Part shown: positions 45,033 to 52,901 of the stretch, piece by piece
Position numbering within the stretch: the first letter of the stretch is position 1
Layout: every line of letters starts with the position of its first letter
Source: an uncultured Olsenella sp.
GTDB lineage: Bacteria; Actinomycetota; Coriobacteriia; Coriobacteriales; Atopobiaceae
Assembly (NCBI GenBank): GCA_900314535.1
Contig: OMVT01000001.1
Coordinates: 53,536 to 117,535 of the forward strand
Length of the DNA stretch: 64,000 nt
Direction of reading: 5' to 3'
Translations under genes and position numbers: made by a program
The notes under the pieces: model-generated
Seen by the model: the letters and a program-made list of their open reading frames with translations, nothing else
Database searches by the model: none
Told to the model about the DNA's origin: nothing

Positions 45033-45686
45033 GTGGCCGAGCATATGTGCGTCACGATCGTGCCGCTCTTCGAGAAGCTCTCGGACGCCGACAAGGAGGC
45101 CATCAATGGCTTGGCGCGGCACAGGGAGTATCGGAAGGGCGAGCTTGTCTTCCAGCCGGGAGACGACGAGCTTGCTATCGTTGCCCGCGGCAGCATGAAG
45201 GTCTACCAGCTCTCGCCGAGCGGCAAGGAGCAGCTGCTCAGGGTTGTCAGGCCCGGAGGCTATGAAGGCGAGAGCCAGCTTTTCGGCATCGCGAACGAGA
45301 CGCTCTTTGCAGAGGCGATGGAGGATACGGCCATCTGCAGCCTCAGCAAGAAGGCGTTCAACCAGGTCCTGATGTCCAATCCCGAGATCGGCATCAGGCT
45401 CTTCGAGCTGAGCTCCCAGAAGATGGTCCAGATGGAGCGCCAGGTGCAGCTTCTGTCCCTCGAACGCGTCGAGGAGCGCCTTGCAGCCTATCTCCTGGAT
45501 CTCTCCGAGAAGGAGGCCGATGCCAAGATAGGGCTGCCGATGAAGATGAAGGACGTCTCCCAGTATCTCGGCACGACTCCTGAGACGCTCTCGCGCAAGT
45601 TCCGCTATCTCGATGACCAGGGCCTGATCGAGCGCAAGGGACGCACCGTCACGATTCTCGACGAGGACGGGCTCCTCGATATCTGA
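45033..45686 (+). CDS. Crp/Fnr family regulator (Flp-like, without Fe-S cysteines)
   Basis: A 217-aa regulator. Residues ~10-120 form the cyclic-nucleotide-binding-like barrel (GELVFQPGDDELAIVARGSMKVYQL, GYEGESQLFG), and a long dimer helix follows. The HTH is MKDVSQYLGTTPETLSRKFRYLDDQGLIE. The recognition helix has E-x-x-S-R, the triad by which FNR contacts TTGAT half-sites, fitting the boxes at 42370 and 44315. The cluster-binding Cys set of E. coli FNR is absent, so it is closer to Flp/ArcR-type sensors. GTG 45033 has AAAGGAG seven bases upstream. Confidence 0.88.
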   Translation: MAEHMCVTIVPLFEKLSDADKEAINGLARHREYRKGELVFQPGDDELAIVARGSMKVYQLSPSGKEQLLRVVRPGGYEGESQLFGIANETLFAEAMEDTAICSLSKKAFNQVLMSNPEIGIRLFELSSQKMVQMERQVQLLSLERVEERLAAYLLDLSEKEADAKIGLPMKMKDVSQYLGTTPETLSRKFRYLDDQGLIERKGRTVTILDEDGLLDI

Positions 45687-45736
45687 GGAAGTGCTGTTGG
45701 CTGCAGGAGCGTTCTCAAGCGCTTCAGCATGAAAAG

Positions 45737-45773
45737 AGGGACCGAAAGCCTAATGGGCAGGCTTTCGGTCCCT
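45737..45773. terminator. Terminator after the Crp/Fnr gene
   Basis: A perfect 15-bp stem (arms 45737-45751 and 45759-45773) is followed by TTGTG on the plus strand. It probably also serves the convergent small gene. Confidence 0.88.
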
Positions 45774-45784
45774 TTGTGTGTCTC

Positions 45785-46054
45785 TCAAGGCCTCTCTTCG
45801 GCTGCCGGGCTGTCTTCTTTCTCGTTGTCAGTCCATTCCGCGGGCAGCATGGCGATACCATCTGCATTCAGCTTGGCGCGATAGGCAAATGAAGCAAGAT
45901 GCTTATAGTCAAGACCGGCGGCAGGCTTCGAAGTCCTGCTTCCGACTTCTGAGATTGCGCTGTCGAACGCCTGGCTGGGTCTGAAGCTTGGCGTCTCTGC
46001 ATGCACTGCAGCCGCGTGCGCAATGTCTCCGGAAGTCCGCTCGTGAGCAGCCAT
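45785..46054 (-). CDS. Possible small protein of unknown function
   Basis: An 89-aa frame without recognised domain. The middle block LDYKHLASFAYRAKLNADG and the acidic end are consistent with a soluble protein. The ATG at 46054 has GGGAGG five bases upstream, the main support. It contains no Cys. Because the region is short and flanked by the terminator and the hydrolase gene, it could still be spurious. Confidence 0.5.
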   Translation of the reverse strand: MAAHERTSGDIAHAAAVHAETPSFRPSQAFDSAISEVGSRTSKPAAGLDYKHLASFAYRAKLNADGIAMLPAEWTDNEKEDSPAAEERP

Positions 46055-46156
46055 CATCGCCTCCCGCAATCAGATCAAGACATGCTCTCTGCATTCGCAT
46101 CTAGCGTATACCGGCAGCTAACAAGCCTCAAGAACGCGAAGGGCCAGGTTTTGCTG

Positions 46157-47113
46157 CTACACGGCTTCGATGAGATCCGTGCCAGGGTGCGCTGCAATCA
46201 TCTCGTCTGCAGAGACGGAACGGATGGCAGGGTCGTCGTATGTGTTCCAGTAGTACGTATGGGTCCTCTGGGAATAGCCGCCGGTATAGACGGTCTTCTC
46301 GAACTCCCCGTTCGTCATCCTTGCGGCGCCGTCGATCATAGCAACGCCCGCAAGCTCATGGAACATGCGGGAGACATTGGCCTCCTCCGTCGTCTGCTCA
46401 GGGTAGTTTGCATTGAGGTAGGCGATGCGCACGAAGCGGGAAGGCGAGTAGTAGTCGCCCGGGATGCCGCGCATGCCGGCACCCGATCCATACGGCGTGA
46501 GCGCAGCTGCCCTCCAGGTCTGGGTTGCTGGCACGTCGCTTGTGACATTGAGGTAGTTCCTGAGGTTCTCGCGGTGCCATCCGAATCCCGGCTGGTTTGC
46601 AAGGACGTCGACGTCGTCTGCGAAGATCTGCATGCCATCTTGCGTGTATTCGACCGCGATGCTGCGCTTGCCGTCGCCGACAATCCAGTGGAGGAGCGAG
46701 GTCGGATATTTGTCGACGATGGGGGAGTCGACGACAGCGACATCCTTGAGCGCTGCCTCGGCTTCATCGACGGTCGTGAAGTTCGCGACGATCCAGAGCG
46801 GAAGCTCCCAGGAGGCGACATTCGTCTTGCCGGGGACAGCTTCCTTCTCATACTGCGCATAGCCCGGGAAGTTGAGGCCGGCGCAGGCAAGGCCTTCTGT
46901 ATTCGCGCAGTCGAAGTAGAGCGGCGTATCCTTCTCGACGATGCCCATGCCGATGACGGGATGGGGAAGGGCAGGCGTAGCCTTGAAGGGCGAGAAGGGC
47001 GCATAGCCTTCGGGCGCTACGACGACACGCTCCCCATAGCCCTGGCTCCAGTCGAGGTTGCGGGCGAAGTAGAGATTGCCTTTGTCGTCCGAGAAACGGA
47101 TTGCAGTGCACAT
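46157..47113 (-). CDS. Choloylglycine hydrolase family protein, bile-salt-hydrolase-like
   Basis: N-terminal-nucleophile hydrolase of 318 aa, probably removing glycine or taurine from conjugated bile salts. After Met1 is removed, Cys2 (MCTAIRF) is the nucleophile. Arg18 and Asp21 in ARNLDWS, Asn81 in GLACAGLNFPG, an Asn near 175 and the Arg in GDYYSPSRFVR match the catalytic set. GDYxSxSRFVR favours bile salt hydrolase over penicillin V acylase. It has no signal peptide, so it is cytoplasmic. ATG 47113 has GGAGGG just upstream; a longer start would bury the Cys and is excluded. A TATAAT on the minus strand near 47258 may be its promoter. Confidence 0.88.
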   Translation of the reverse strand: MCTAIRFSDDKGNLYFARNLDWSQGYGERVVVAPEGYAPFSPFKATPALPHPVIGMGIVEKDTPLYFDCANTEGLACAGLNFPGYAQYEKEAVPGKTNVASWELPLWIVANFTTVDEAEAALKDVAVVDSPIVDKYPTSLLHWIVGDGKRSIAVEYTQDGMQIFADDVDVLANQPGFGWHRENLRNYLNVTSDVPATQTWRAAALTPYGSGAGMRGIPGDYYSPSRFVRIAYLNANYPEQTTEEANVSRMFHELAGVAMIDGAARMTNGEFEKTVYTGGYSQRTHTYYWNTYDDPAIRSVSADEMIAAHPGTDLIEAV

Positions 47114-47354
47114 GGAACCCTCCGATGCTTGATGGAAGCGCACCCTGCGCTTCGGCTACAGAGGGATATACCCATGCCGGAAAAATTAGTCATACATAGT
47201 AGACAAATTTTGGAAATCGGCACAGAATACAGCATTTGCCTCAATCATGAAACTCTCATTATAGCGCGGTCTCTTGCAGATTTGCCATCATCTCTTCTGT
47301 ACGGTCAATTTGCGTCGGTTTGCGGCAATTCGCTGACCTGCAGTTTTGGAAGTA

Positions 47355-47373
47355 TGTCGAGATGAACTCGACA
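47355..47373. repeat. Palindrome TGTCGAG-N5-CTCGACA, copy 1
   Basis: Perfect 7-bp arms around ATGAA. The arms are identical to the copies at 47408 and 52723. Confidence 0.8.
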
Positions 47374-47407
47374 TCAGAGATTTCTGAACTCGACGCAGCT
47401 CGACGCC

Positions 47408-47426
47408 TGTCGAGTTGAACTCGACA
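47408..47426. repeat. Palindrome TGTCGAG-N5-CTCGACA, copy 2
   Basis: Perfect 7-bp arms around TTGAA, 53 bp from copy 1, close to five helical turns. Single CTCGAC half-sites lie between the two copies. Confidence 0.8.
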
Positions 47427-47461
47427 AGGAGCAAAAAAATTTTGGAAATGTCGAGTTTCTC

Positions 47462-47473
47462 GGAAACGCTTCC
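47462..47473. promoter_or_regulatory. LacI-type operator 1 upstream of glgP
   Basis: GGAAACGCTTCC, the CG-centred palindromic core typical of LacI/GalR-family operators. It is the exact reverse complement of operator 2. Confidence 0.6.
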
Positions 47474-47506
47474 AGCAGAGTGGTGTATTGTGTAGCTATG
47501 CAAGAG

Positions 47507-47522
47507 CTGGAAGCGTTTCCAG
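47507..47522. promoter_or_regulatory. LacI-type operator 2 upstream of glgP
   Basis: CTGGAAGCGTTTCCAG, centred 47 bp after operator 1. Two sites at this distance fit looping or promoter-flanking repression by a MalR- or CcpA-like protein. No LacI-family gene is in the window. Confidence 0.6.
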
Positions 47523-47649
47523 CGTGACACCCACCAATCACGCCTGAGGCGCTTCCGGGCTTGCTGCAGGACGGATGTCTGGTTTAGATGCGAGCATCCA
47601 TCCGTATGGCAGTCTCTCTTTTTCTTGTATGCAATAAGGAGTGCATCCC

Positions 47650-49908
47650 ATGATCGATCTCGAACAGCGTGCCCACGAGAAGTTCGGACTTCCCCTTGCC
47701 GCACTGGACGATTCCGACGTCTGCACGATGCTTATGGATATGGTCCGCGAGAAGGCAGCCGAGCTTCCGGTGACGGAAGGCAAGCGCCGTCTCTATTACA
47801 TCTCCGCCGAGTTCCTGATTGGCCGTCTTCTGACGAACAACCTCATCAATCTTGGCATCTACAACGAGGTGAAGGACCAGCTCTTCCGGGCAGGCCATGA
47901 CCTGAACAAGATCGAGGAAGCAGAGGCAGAGCCGTCGCTGGGCAACGGCGGACTTGGCCGTCTTGCTGCGTGCTTCCTCGACTCCATCGCAACGCTTGGC
48001 CTTCCGGGTGACGGCGTGGGCCTCAACTACCACTACGGCCTCTTCCATCAGAAGTTCGTCGCGAACCAGCAGACCGAGCTTCCGGATGAGTGGCTCAAGG
48101 AGCAGGACTGGCTCGTCGATACCGGCACGTCCTACACCGTGCATTTCGGCGGCTTCGATGTGAAGTCGAAGCTCTATGATATCGACGTCCTGGGATACGG
48201 CAGGAACACGAAGAACAGGCTCCACCTGTTCGACCTCGTCGGTGTCGATGACGGTCTCGTGCCTTCTGGTTCCATCGACTTCGACAAGGAAGCCGTGAAG
48301 AAGAACCTCACGCTCTTCCTCTATCCTGACGACTCCGATGAGGCAGGCAGGCTCCTTCGCGTCTATCAGGAGTACTTCATGGTGTCGAACGCGGCACAGC
48401 TCCTCGTCGACGATGCCATTGCACGTGGATCCAACCTGCACGACCTCGACGAGTATGCCGTCGTCCAGATCAACGATACGCACCCGACCATGGTCATCCC
48501 TGAGCTCATCAGGATCCTCGTCGACGAGCACAGCTTCAAGTTTGATGAGGCCGTCTCGATCGTGAGCCGCATGGTCGCCTACACGAACCATACGATTCTC
48601 GCCGAGGCGCTCGAGAAGTGGCCGCTCTCGTTCCTCAGAACAGTCTCTCCTCGCATTGCTGACATCATCGAGAAGCTCGACTACAAGCAGAAGCAGGAGC
48701 ACGACGACCCTGCTGTCGCTATCATCAAGGACGATATCGTGCACATGGCACATATCGATATCCACTATGGCTTCTCTATCAACGGCGTGGCGGCGCTCCA
48801 CACGAAGATCCTCGAGGAGTCCGAGCTCAAGCCGTTCTACGATCTGTACCCGGAGAAGTTCTCGAACAAGACGAACGGCATCACGTTCCGCCGCTGGATC
48901 ATGGGCTGCAACCCGGCGCTGACCCAGATTCTGGATGATACGCTCGGCACCGACTGGCATACGACGGGCGACCTCTCTGGCCTCCTCAAATACAAGGACA
49001 ATCCGGAGATGCTCGGCAAGCTCTCTGATGCCAAGGAAATCGCGAAGCGCAGCATGCGTGAGTTCATCCGCGAGAACCGCGGCGTCGAGATTCCGCGCGA
49101 CGCAATCATCGATGTACAGATCAAGCGCATCCACGAGTACAAGCGCCAGCAGATGCTTGCCCTCTACCTCATCTGGAAGTACCTCGATATCAAGAATGGC
49201 AACATCCCGGCACGCCCGATCACCGTCATCTTCGGCGGCAAGGCTGCTCCTGCCTACACGATTGCCCAGGACATCATCCATCTGATCCTCACGCTCTCGC
49301 AGTGGATTGCCAATGACCCGGATGTCTCCCCGTATCTCCAGGTCATCATGGTCGAGAACTACAATGTGAGCGCAGCAGAGAAGCTCATCCCGGCAGCAGA
49401 CATCTCCGAGCAGATCTCGCTTGCCTCGAAGGAGGCTTCGGGTACGTCGAACATGAAGTTCATGCTCAACGGTGCCGTGACGCTCTGCACGATGGATGGT
49501 GCAAACGTCGAGATTGCCGACCTCGTCGGCCCGGACAACATCTATACGTTCGGCGCCTCCTCGGAGGAGGTCGTGCGCCTCTACGCAGAGAATGCCTACC
49601 GTCCACACGATCTCTACCTGCGGCCGGGCACGAAGCTCTTGGTCGACTTCATCACGAACCCGAAGTTCATGGCTACCGGCAACCCTGAGCGCCTGAAGCG
49701 TCTCCACGACGATATGGCCAACAAGGACTGGTTCATGGCGCTTCTGGACCTCGAGGATTACATTCAGGTCAAGGAGCGTGTCTACGCCGACTACGAGGAC
49801 CGCACTGCCTGGATGAAGAAGTCCCTTGTCAACACCGCTATGGCCGGCAAGTTCTCATCCGACCGCACGATCTCCCAGTATAACGACGAGATCTGGCATC
49901 TTTCCTAA
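47650..49908 (+). CDS. glgP: Glycogen/maltodextrin phosphorylase
   Basis: A 752-aa glycosyltransferase family 35 enzyme that releases glucose-1-phosphate from alpha-1,4-glucans. Conserved elements are YYISAEFLIGRLLTNNLINL, EPSLGNGGLGRLAACFLDS, VQINDTHPTMVIPEL, and the PLP site EASGTSNMKFMLNGAVT with the Schiff-base Lys. The N-terminal AMP/phosphorylation regulatory region of animal enzymes is absent, as in other bacterial members. ATG 47650 follows AAGGAG by eight bases; a GTG at 47641 is inside that spacing. LacI-type operators suggest sugar-responsive control. Confidence 0.95.
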   Translation: MIDLEQRAHEKFGLPLAALDDSDVCTMLMDMVREKAAELPVTEGKRRLYYISAEFLIGRLLTNNLINLGIYNEVKDQLFRAGHDLNKIEEAEAEPSLGNGGLGRLAACFLDSIATLGLPGDGVGLNYHYGLFHQKFVANQQTELPDEWLKEQDWLVDTGTSYTVHFGGFDVKSKLYDIDVLGYGRNTKNRLHLFDLVGVDDGLVPSGSIDFDKEAVKKNLTLFLYPDDSDEAGRLLRVYQEYFMVSNAAQLLVDDAIARGSNLHDLDEYAVVQINDTHPTMVIPELIRILVDEHSFKFDEAVSIVSRMVAYTNHTILAEALEKWPLSFLRTVSPRIADIIEKLDYKQKQEHDDPAVAIIKDDIVHMAHIDIHYGFSINGVAALHTKILEESELKPFYDLYPEKFSNKTNGITFRRWIMGCNPALTQILDDTLGTDWHTTGDLSGLLKYKDNPEMLGKLSDAKEIAKRSMREFIRENRGVEIPRDAIIDVQIKRIHEYKRQQMLALYLIWKYLDIKNGNIPARPITVIFGGKAAPAYTIAQDIIHLILTLSQWIANDPDVSPYLQVIMVENYNVSAAEKLIPAADISEQISLASKEASGTSNMKFMLNGAVTLCTMDGANVEIADLVGPDNIYTFGASSEEVVRLYAENAYRPHDLYLRPGTKLLVDFITNPKFMATGNPERLKRLHDDMANKDWFMALLDLEDYIQVKERVYADYEDRTAWMKKSLVNTAMAGKFSSDRTISQYNDEIWHLS

Positions 49909-49922
49909 GCCCCCCAATCCCC

Positions 49923-49960
49923 TGCTCCACGCAGCTTCCTCCCTTGTGCTGCGTGGAGCA
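49923..49960 (+). terminator. Terminator after glgP
   Basis: A perfect 13-bp stem (arms 49923-49935 and 49948-49960) with a 12-base loop. A second hairpin with AAAGCCTCCT/AGGAGGCTTT arms follows at 49981-50014. Confidence 0.75.
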
Positions 49961-50064
49961 CCTCCTTCGTTTCTCCCCCGAAAGCCTCCTTCTGCGCAAG
50001 CAGGAGGAGGCTTTCTGCTAGGGAAGGGGAGAGAGGGATTCGGGAAAGGAGTCTTGGCAAAGAA

Positions 50065-50086
50065 AGGGCCGCCTTGCGGCGGCCCT
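50065..50086 (-). terminator. Terminator of the glmU-prs operon
   Basis: A 9-bp GC stem with a four-base loop. On the minus strand it is followed by TTTCTTTG, and it lies 27 bp past the prs stop. Confidence 0.8.
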
Positions 50087-50112
50087 GAAACGCTTTGCTC
50101 TGAGCGGATGTC

Positions 50113-51108
50113 CTACATCTCGGAGTTGCCGCCGGCGATGCCGGAGACGGAGGAGTTGACGTAGACGGCGTAGATTGCGTCTGCAAGCTCCTTGGCAACA
50201 GAGATGGACTTGATCTTCGAGCCCGGCTGGTTTGCAACAGCGCAGGGGATAGCGTCAGTGACGACGCACTCGACGATCGGTGCATTCTGGAGACGCTCGA
50301 CAGCGGAGCCGGAGAAGATGCCGTGGGTGGCGGAGATGTAGATGTCGCCTGCACCCATCTCCTTGAGCTTGTTGATGGAGCCGACAAGCGTGCCGCCAGT
50401 GTCGATCATATCGTCGTTGATGATGCAGGTCTTGCCGACGATGTTGCCGATGACGCCCATGACCTCAGCAGCGTTGTGCTTCGGGCGGCTCTTGTGGGCA
50501 ATGGCAACCTCGCAGCCGAGGTAGTCAGCGAGCTTCTTGGCGACCTTGGCGCGGCCCATGTCCGGGGAGACGACGACGGTGTTGTCCCAGTCGAAGTCCT
50601 TCGTCTTGAAATAGTCGCCGAACTGGTAGAGTGCCGTTAGATGCGTGACGGGGATGTCGAAGAAGCCCTGAATCTGGTTGGAGTGCAGGTCGAGCGTGAT
50701 GACGCGGTCGACGCCTGCAGCCTCGAGCAGATTGGCGACAAGGCGTGCCGTGATCGGCTCGCGGGATGCGGCCTTGCGGTCCTGGCGGGCATAGCCGTAG
50801 TGGGGGATGACAGCCGTGAAGGAGGCAGCAGATGCACGCGTTGCGGCATCGGCGACGATTAGGGTCTCCATCATGAGGTCATTCACGTTCTTGCCGGCAA
50901 GGGACTGGACGAAGAAGACTTCGCAGCCGCGCACGGTCTCCTCGAAGCGGGCGTAGATCTCGCCGTTCGCGAACTTCTCGATCTTGAGGCCGGATAGCGG
51001 CAGGTGCAGGATATCGCCGATCTTCTCGGCCAGCTGCGGGTTGCTCGTGCCCGAGTAGAGACGGATGTTCTTCTCCACCTGGATGGGTTCGCACAGATTC
51101 TCGTACAT
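50113..51108 (-). CDS. prs: Ribose-phosphate pyrophosphokinase
   Basis: PRPP synthetase (331 aa), which makes the precursor of nucleotides, His and Trp. RQDRKAASREPITARLVANL is the flexible ATP loop region, VITLDLHSNQIQGFFDIP the metal and interface segment, and TCIINDDMIDTGGTL the PRPP-binding motif. The length and the absence of insertions suggest the standard phosphate-activated class I enzyme. It starts at the glmU stop with a one-base overlap, the conserved glmU-prs order of Gram-positive bacteria. Confidence 0.97.
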   Translation of the reverse strand: MYENLCEPIQVEKNIRLYSGTSNPQLAEKIGDILHLPLSGLKIEKFANGEIYARFEETVRGCEVFFVQSLAGKNVNDLMMETLIVADAATRASAASFTAVIPHYGYARQDRKAASREPITARLVANLLEAAGVDRVITLDLHSNQIQGFFDIPVTHLTALYQFGDYFKTKDFDWDNTVVVSPDMGRAKVAKKLADYLGCEVAIAHKSRPKHNAAEVMGVIGNIVGKTCIINDDMIDTGGTLVGSINKLKEMGAGDIYISATHGIFSGSAVERLQNAPIVECVVTDAIPCAVANQPGSKIKSISVAKELADAIYAVYVNSSVSGIAGGNSEM

Positions 51109-52517
51109 TAGTCCTCTTCCTTCAGACGCTCCCAGTAGTGGTTTGCCCAGTCTTCCTTGATTATCTGCTGGCTGCGCTCGAGGGAGAGCGCGCCTGCCGG
51201 CACATCGTGCGTGATGCAGGAGCTTGCACCGACGAGGGCGTTCTCGCCGATCGTCACCGGCGCGACCATCATCGTGTCGGAGCCCACGAAGACGTGGTCG
51301 CCGATGGTGGTATGGCTCTTGTGCTTTCCGTCATAGTTGCAGGTGATGGAGCCGCCGCCGATGTTCACGTTGGCGCCCATCGTGCAGTCGCCGATGTAGG
51401 AGAGGTGCGGGACCTTCGAGCCCTCGCCGACGACAGAGTTCTTGAGCTCGACATGGGTGCCAGCCTTGGCGCCCTTGAGGAGATGCGTATGGCCCCTGAG
51501 GTAGGCACGCGGGCCGCAGTTCACGTCGTCGTCGATTGCAGAGTCTACGAGAATGGACTCGTCGACCGTACAGCCATTGCCGACGGTTGCGTTCGTGAGG
51601 CGGCTGTTCGGGCCGATTGTGCAGTCTGTGCCTACGGTCGTGTGGCCGAAGAGGATGGTCTGGGGCATGAGGACGGTGTCCTGGCCCACGGTCACATCGG
51701 CGCCGACCCAGACCTGGTCGGGGTCGAGCATGGAGACACCGGAGAGCATCAGCTCATGGTTGATGCGGCGCTGCATGACCTTCGTGACCTCAGCAAGCTG
51801 GGCACGGTTGTTGACGCCGAGGACCTCGGAAGCCTCAGGTGCGTGGTGCATGCCGACAGGCTCGCCTTCGGAGGCGAAGATCTTGATGAGGTCAGGGAGG
51901 TAGTACTCGCCCTGGGCGTTGTCGTTGCCGATCTTGTCGAGGTTGTCGGCAAGACGGTGGCCGCAGAAGCAGTACGTCGCGGAGTTGCACTCTTTGAGCG
52001 TCTGGCGCTGCTCCTCGTTGCAGTCCTTGTGCTCGACGATGGCGGTGACCTGGCCCTGCTCGTCCAGGACGACGCGGCCATAGCCCGTGCAGTCCTCTGG
52101 TGTCATGGTCAGCACCGTGCAGGCGGCATGCTGCGCCTTGCGCTCCTCCACGAGGGCGGCAAGCGTCTCAGGCTTTATGAGCGGAGTGTCTCCTGCCATC
52201 ACAAGGACAGGACCGGAGAAGCCGCCGATTGCGTCGCGCACGACGCGGACGGCATGGCCGGTGCCGAGACGCTCTGTCTGCTCGACGAACTCGACAGGTG
52301 CCTCTCCCTCCGGGACAGGTTCATGGGCGAAGAAGTCGCGTACCTCATCGGCGCCATTGCCGACAACGACAATGGCACGCGTAGCGCCAGCCTTGCGGGC
52401 TGCGCGGACACACCACCACACGAGCGGCTTGTCCAATACCTTGTGCATGACCTTGGGGTGACGAGACTTCATGCGCGTACCCTCGCCTGCAGCGAGGACA
52501 ATCGCGGTAAATGGCAT
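51108..52517 (-). CDS. glmU: Bifunctional UDP-GlcNAc pyrophosphorylase / glucosamine-1-phosphate acetyltransferase
   Basis: GlmU acetylates glucosamine-1-phosphate and couples it to UTP to make UDP-GlcNAc for peptidoglycan. The N-terminal uridylyltransferase domain has IVLAAGEGTRMKSRHPKVMH and MAGDTPLI. The C-terminal left-handed beta-helix (about residues 255-455) has hexapeptide repeats and LSYIGDCTMGANVNIGGGS, then TCNYDGKHKSHTTIGD, with the acetyl-CoA site. At 469 aa it is complete. It is the first gene of the glmU-prs operon and complements the MurNAc recycling genes, whose GlcNAc-6-phosphate feeds the same pool. Confidence 0.97.
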   Translation of the reverse strand: MPFTAIVLAAGEGTRMKSRHPKVMHKVLDKPLVWWCVRAARKAGATRAIVVVGNGADEVRDFFAHEPVPEGEAPVEFVEQTERLGTGHAVRVVRDAIGGFSGPVLVMAGDTPLIKPETLAALVEERKAQHAACTVLTMTPEDCTGYGRVVLDEQGQVTAIVEHKDCNEEQRQTLKECNSATYCFCGHRLADNLDKIGNDNAQGEYYLPDLIKIFASEGEPVGMHHAPEASEVLGVNNRAQLAEVTKVMQRRINHELMLSGVSMLDPDQVWVGADVTVGQDTVLMPQTILFGHTTVGTDCTIGPNSRLTNATVGNGCTVDESILVDSAIDDDVNCGPRAYLRGHTHLLKGAKAGTHVELKNSVVGEGSKVPHLSYIGDCTMGANVNIGGGSITCNYDGKHKSHTTIGDHVFVGSDTMMVAPVTIGENALVGASSCITHDVPAGALSLERSQQIIKEDWANHYWERLKEED

Positions 52518-52901
52518 AGAACGGCCTCCAACGAAGTTGCTATGCGTGAATCGTCAAAGCTGTGGCTGCTGGAAGGTGCTTGCTGTTCCTTGACAGAACC
52601 CGAACAATCCGCAGCTAGGCTTATGATAGCGCAGCTATTGTGCCTGCAGCAGCACGAATGACGTGCTCATTCACACGACACAACCTTTTCAGCCATTTTG
52701 GATGCCTTTGTCGGGGAAGTCCTGTCGAGCTCAGCTCGACAGAAAGATGCCGGTGTCGAGTTCAAAGGACAGGATGCATTCTGCTCATGCAGGGCAGGTG
52801 TCTGTGCGCTTTCTCTTGTTGCCAGGTTGTGAACCTGCCGCACTGAGGGGATGGGCCACGATACCCTTTATCCGAAACATTCTCTGGAGGAAGGACTTTG
52901 G
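52518..52901. other. Regulatory intergenic region between glmU and a ketopantoate-reductase-like gene
   Basis: A 384-bp divergent region. It contains a perfect copy (52723) and a decayed copy (52754) of the TGTCGAG palindrome. TTGACA occurs at 52590 but without a well-spaced -10. No gene is credible. Confidence 0.6.
52723..52741. repeat. Palindrome TGTCGAG-N5-CTCGACA, copy 3
   Basis: Perfect arms around CTCAG, here extending to 8 bp (C...G outside, 52722-52742). A partial copy, TGTCGAG-TTCAA-AGGACA, follows at 52754-52771. Confidence 0.8.

Larger units (their letters stand above)
47114..47649. other. Regulatory intergenic region between bile-salt-hydrolase-like gene and glgP
   Basis: A 536-bp divergent region, AT-rich at 47180-47300 and densely packed with TCGA half-sites at 47350-47460. 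It holds two 19-bp palindromes, an extra half-site (TGTCGAG at 47449) and two LacI-type operators, listed separately. No reading frame is credible. Confidence 0.7.

Noticed and set aside
47584..49707. 707-codon minus-strand frame opposite glgP
   Set aside because: Antisense of glycogen phosphorylase; composition bias only.
51138..52661. 507-codon plus-strand frame opposite glmU
   Set aside because: Antisense of glmU, whose motifs are complete on the minus strand.
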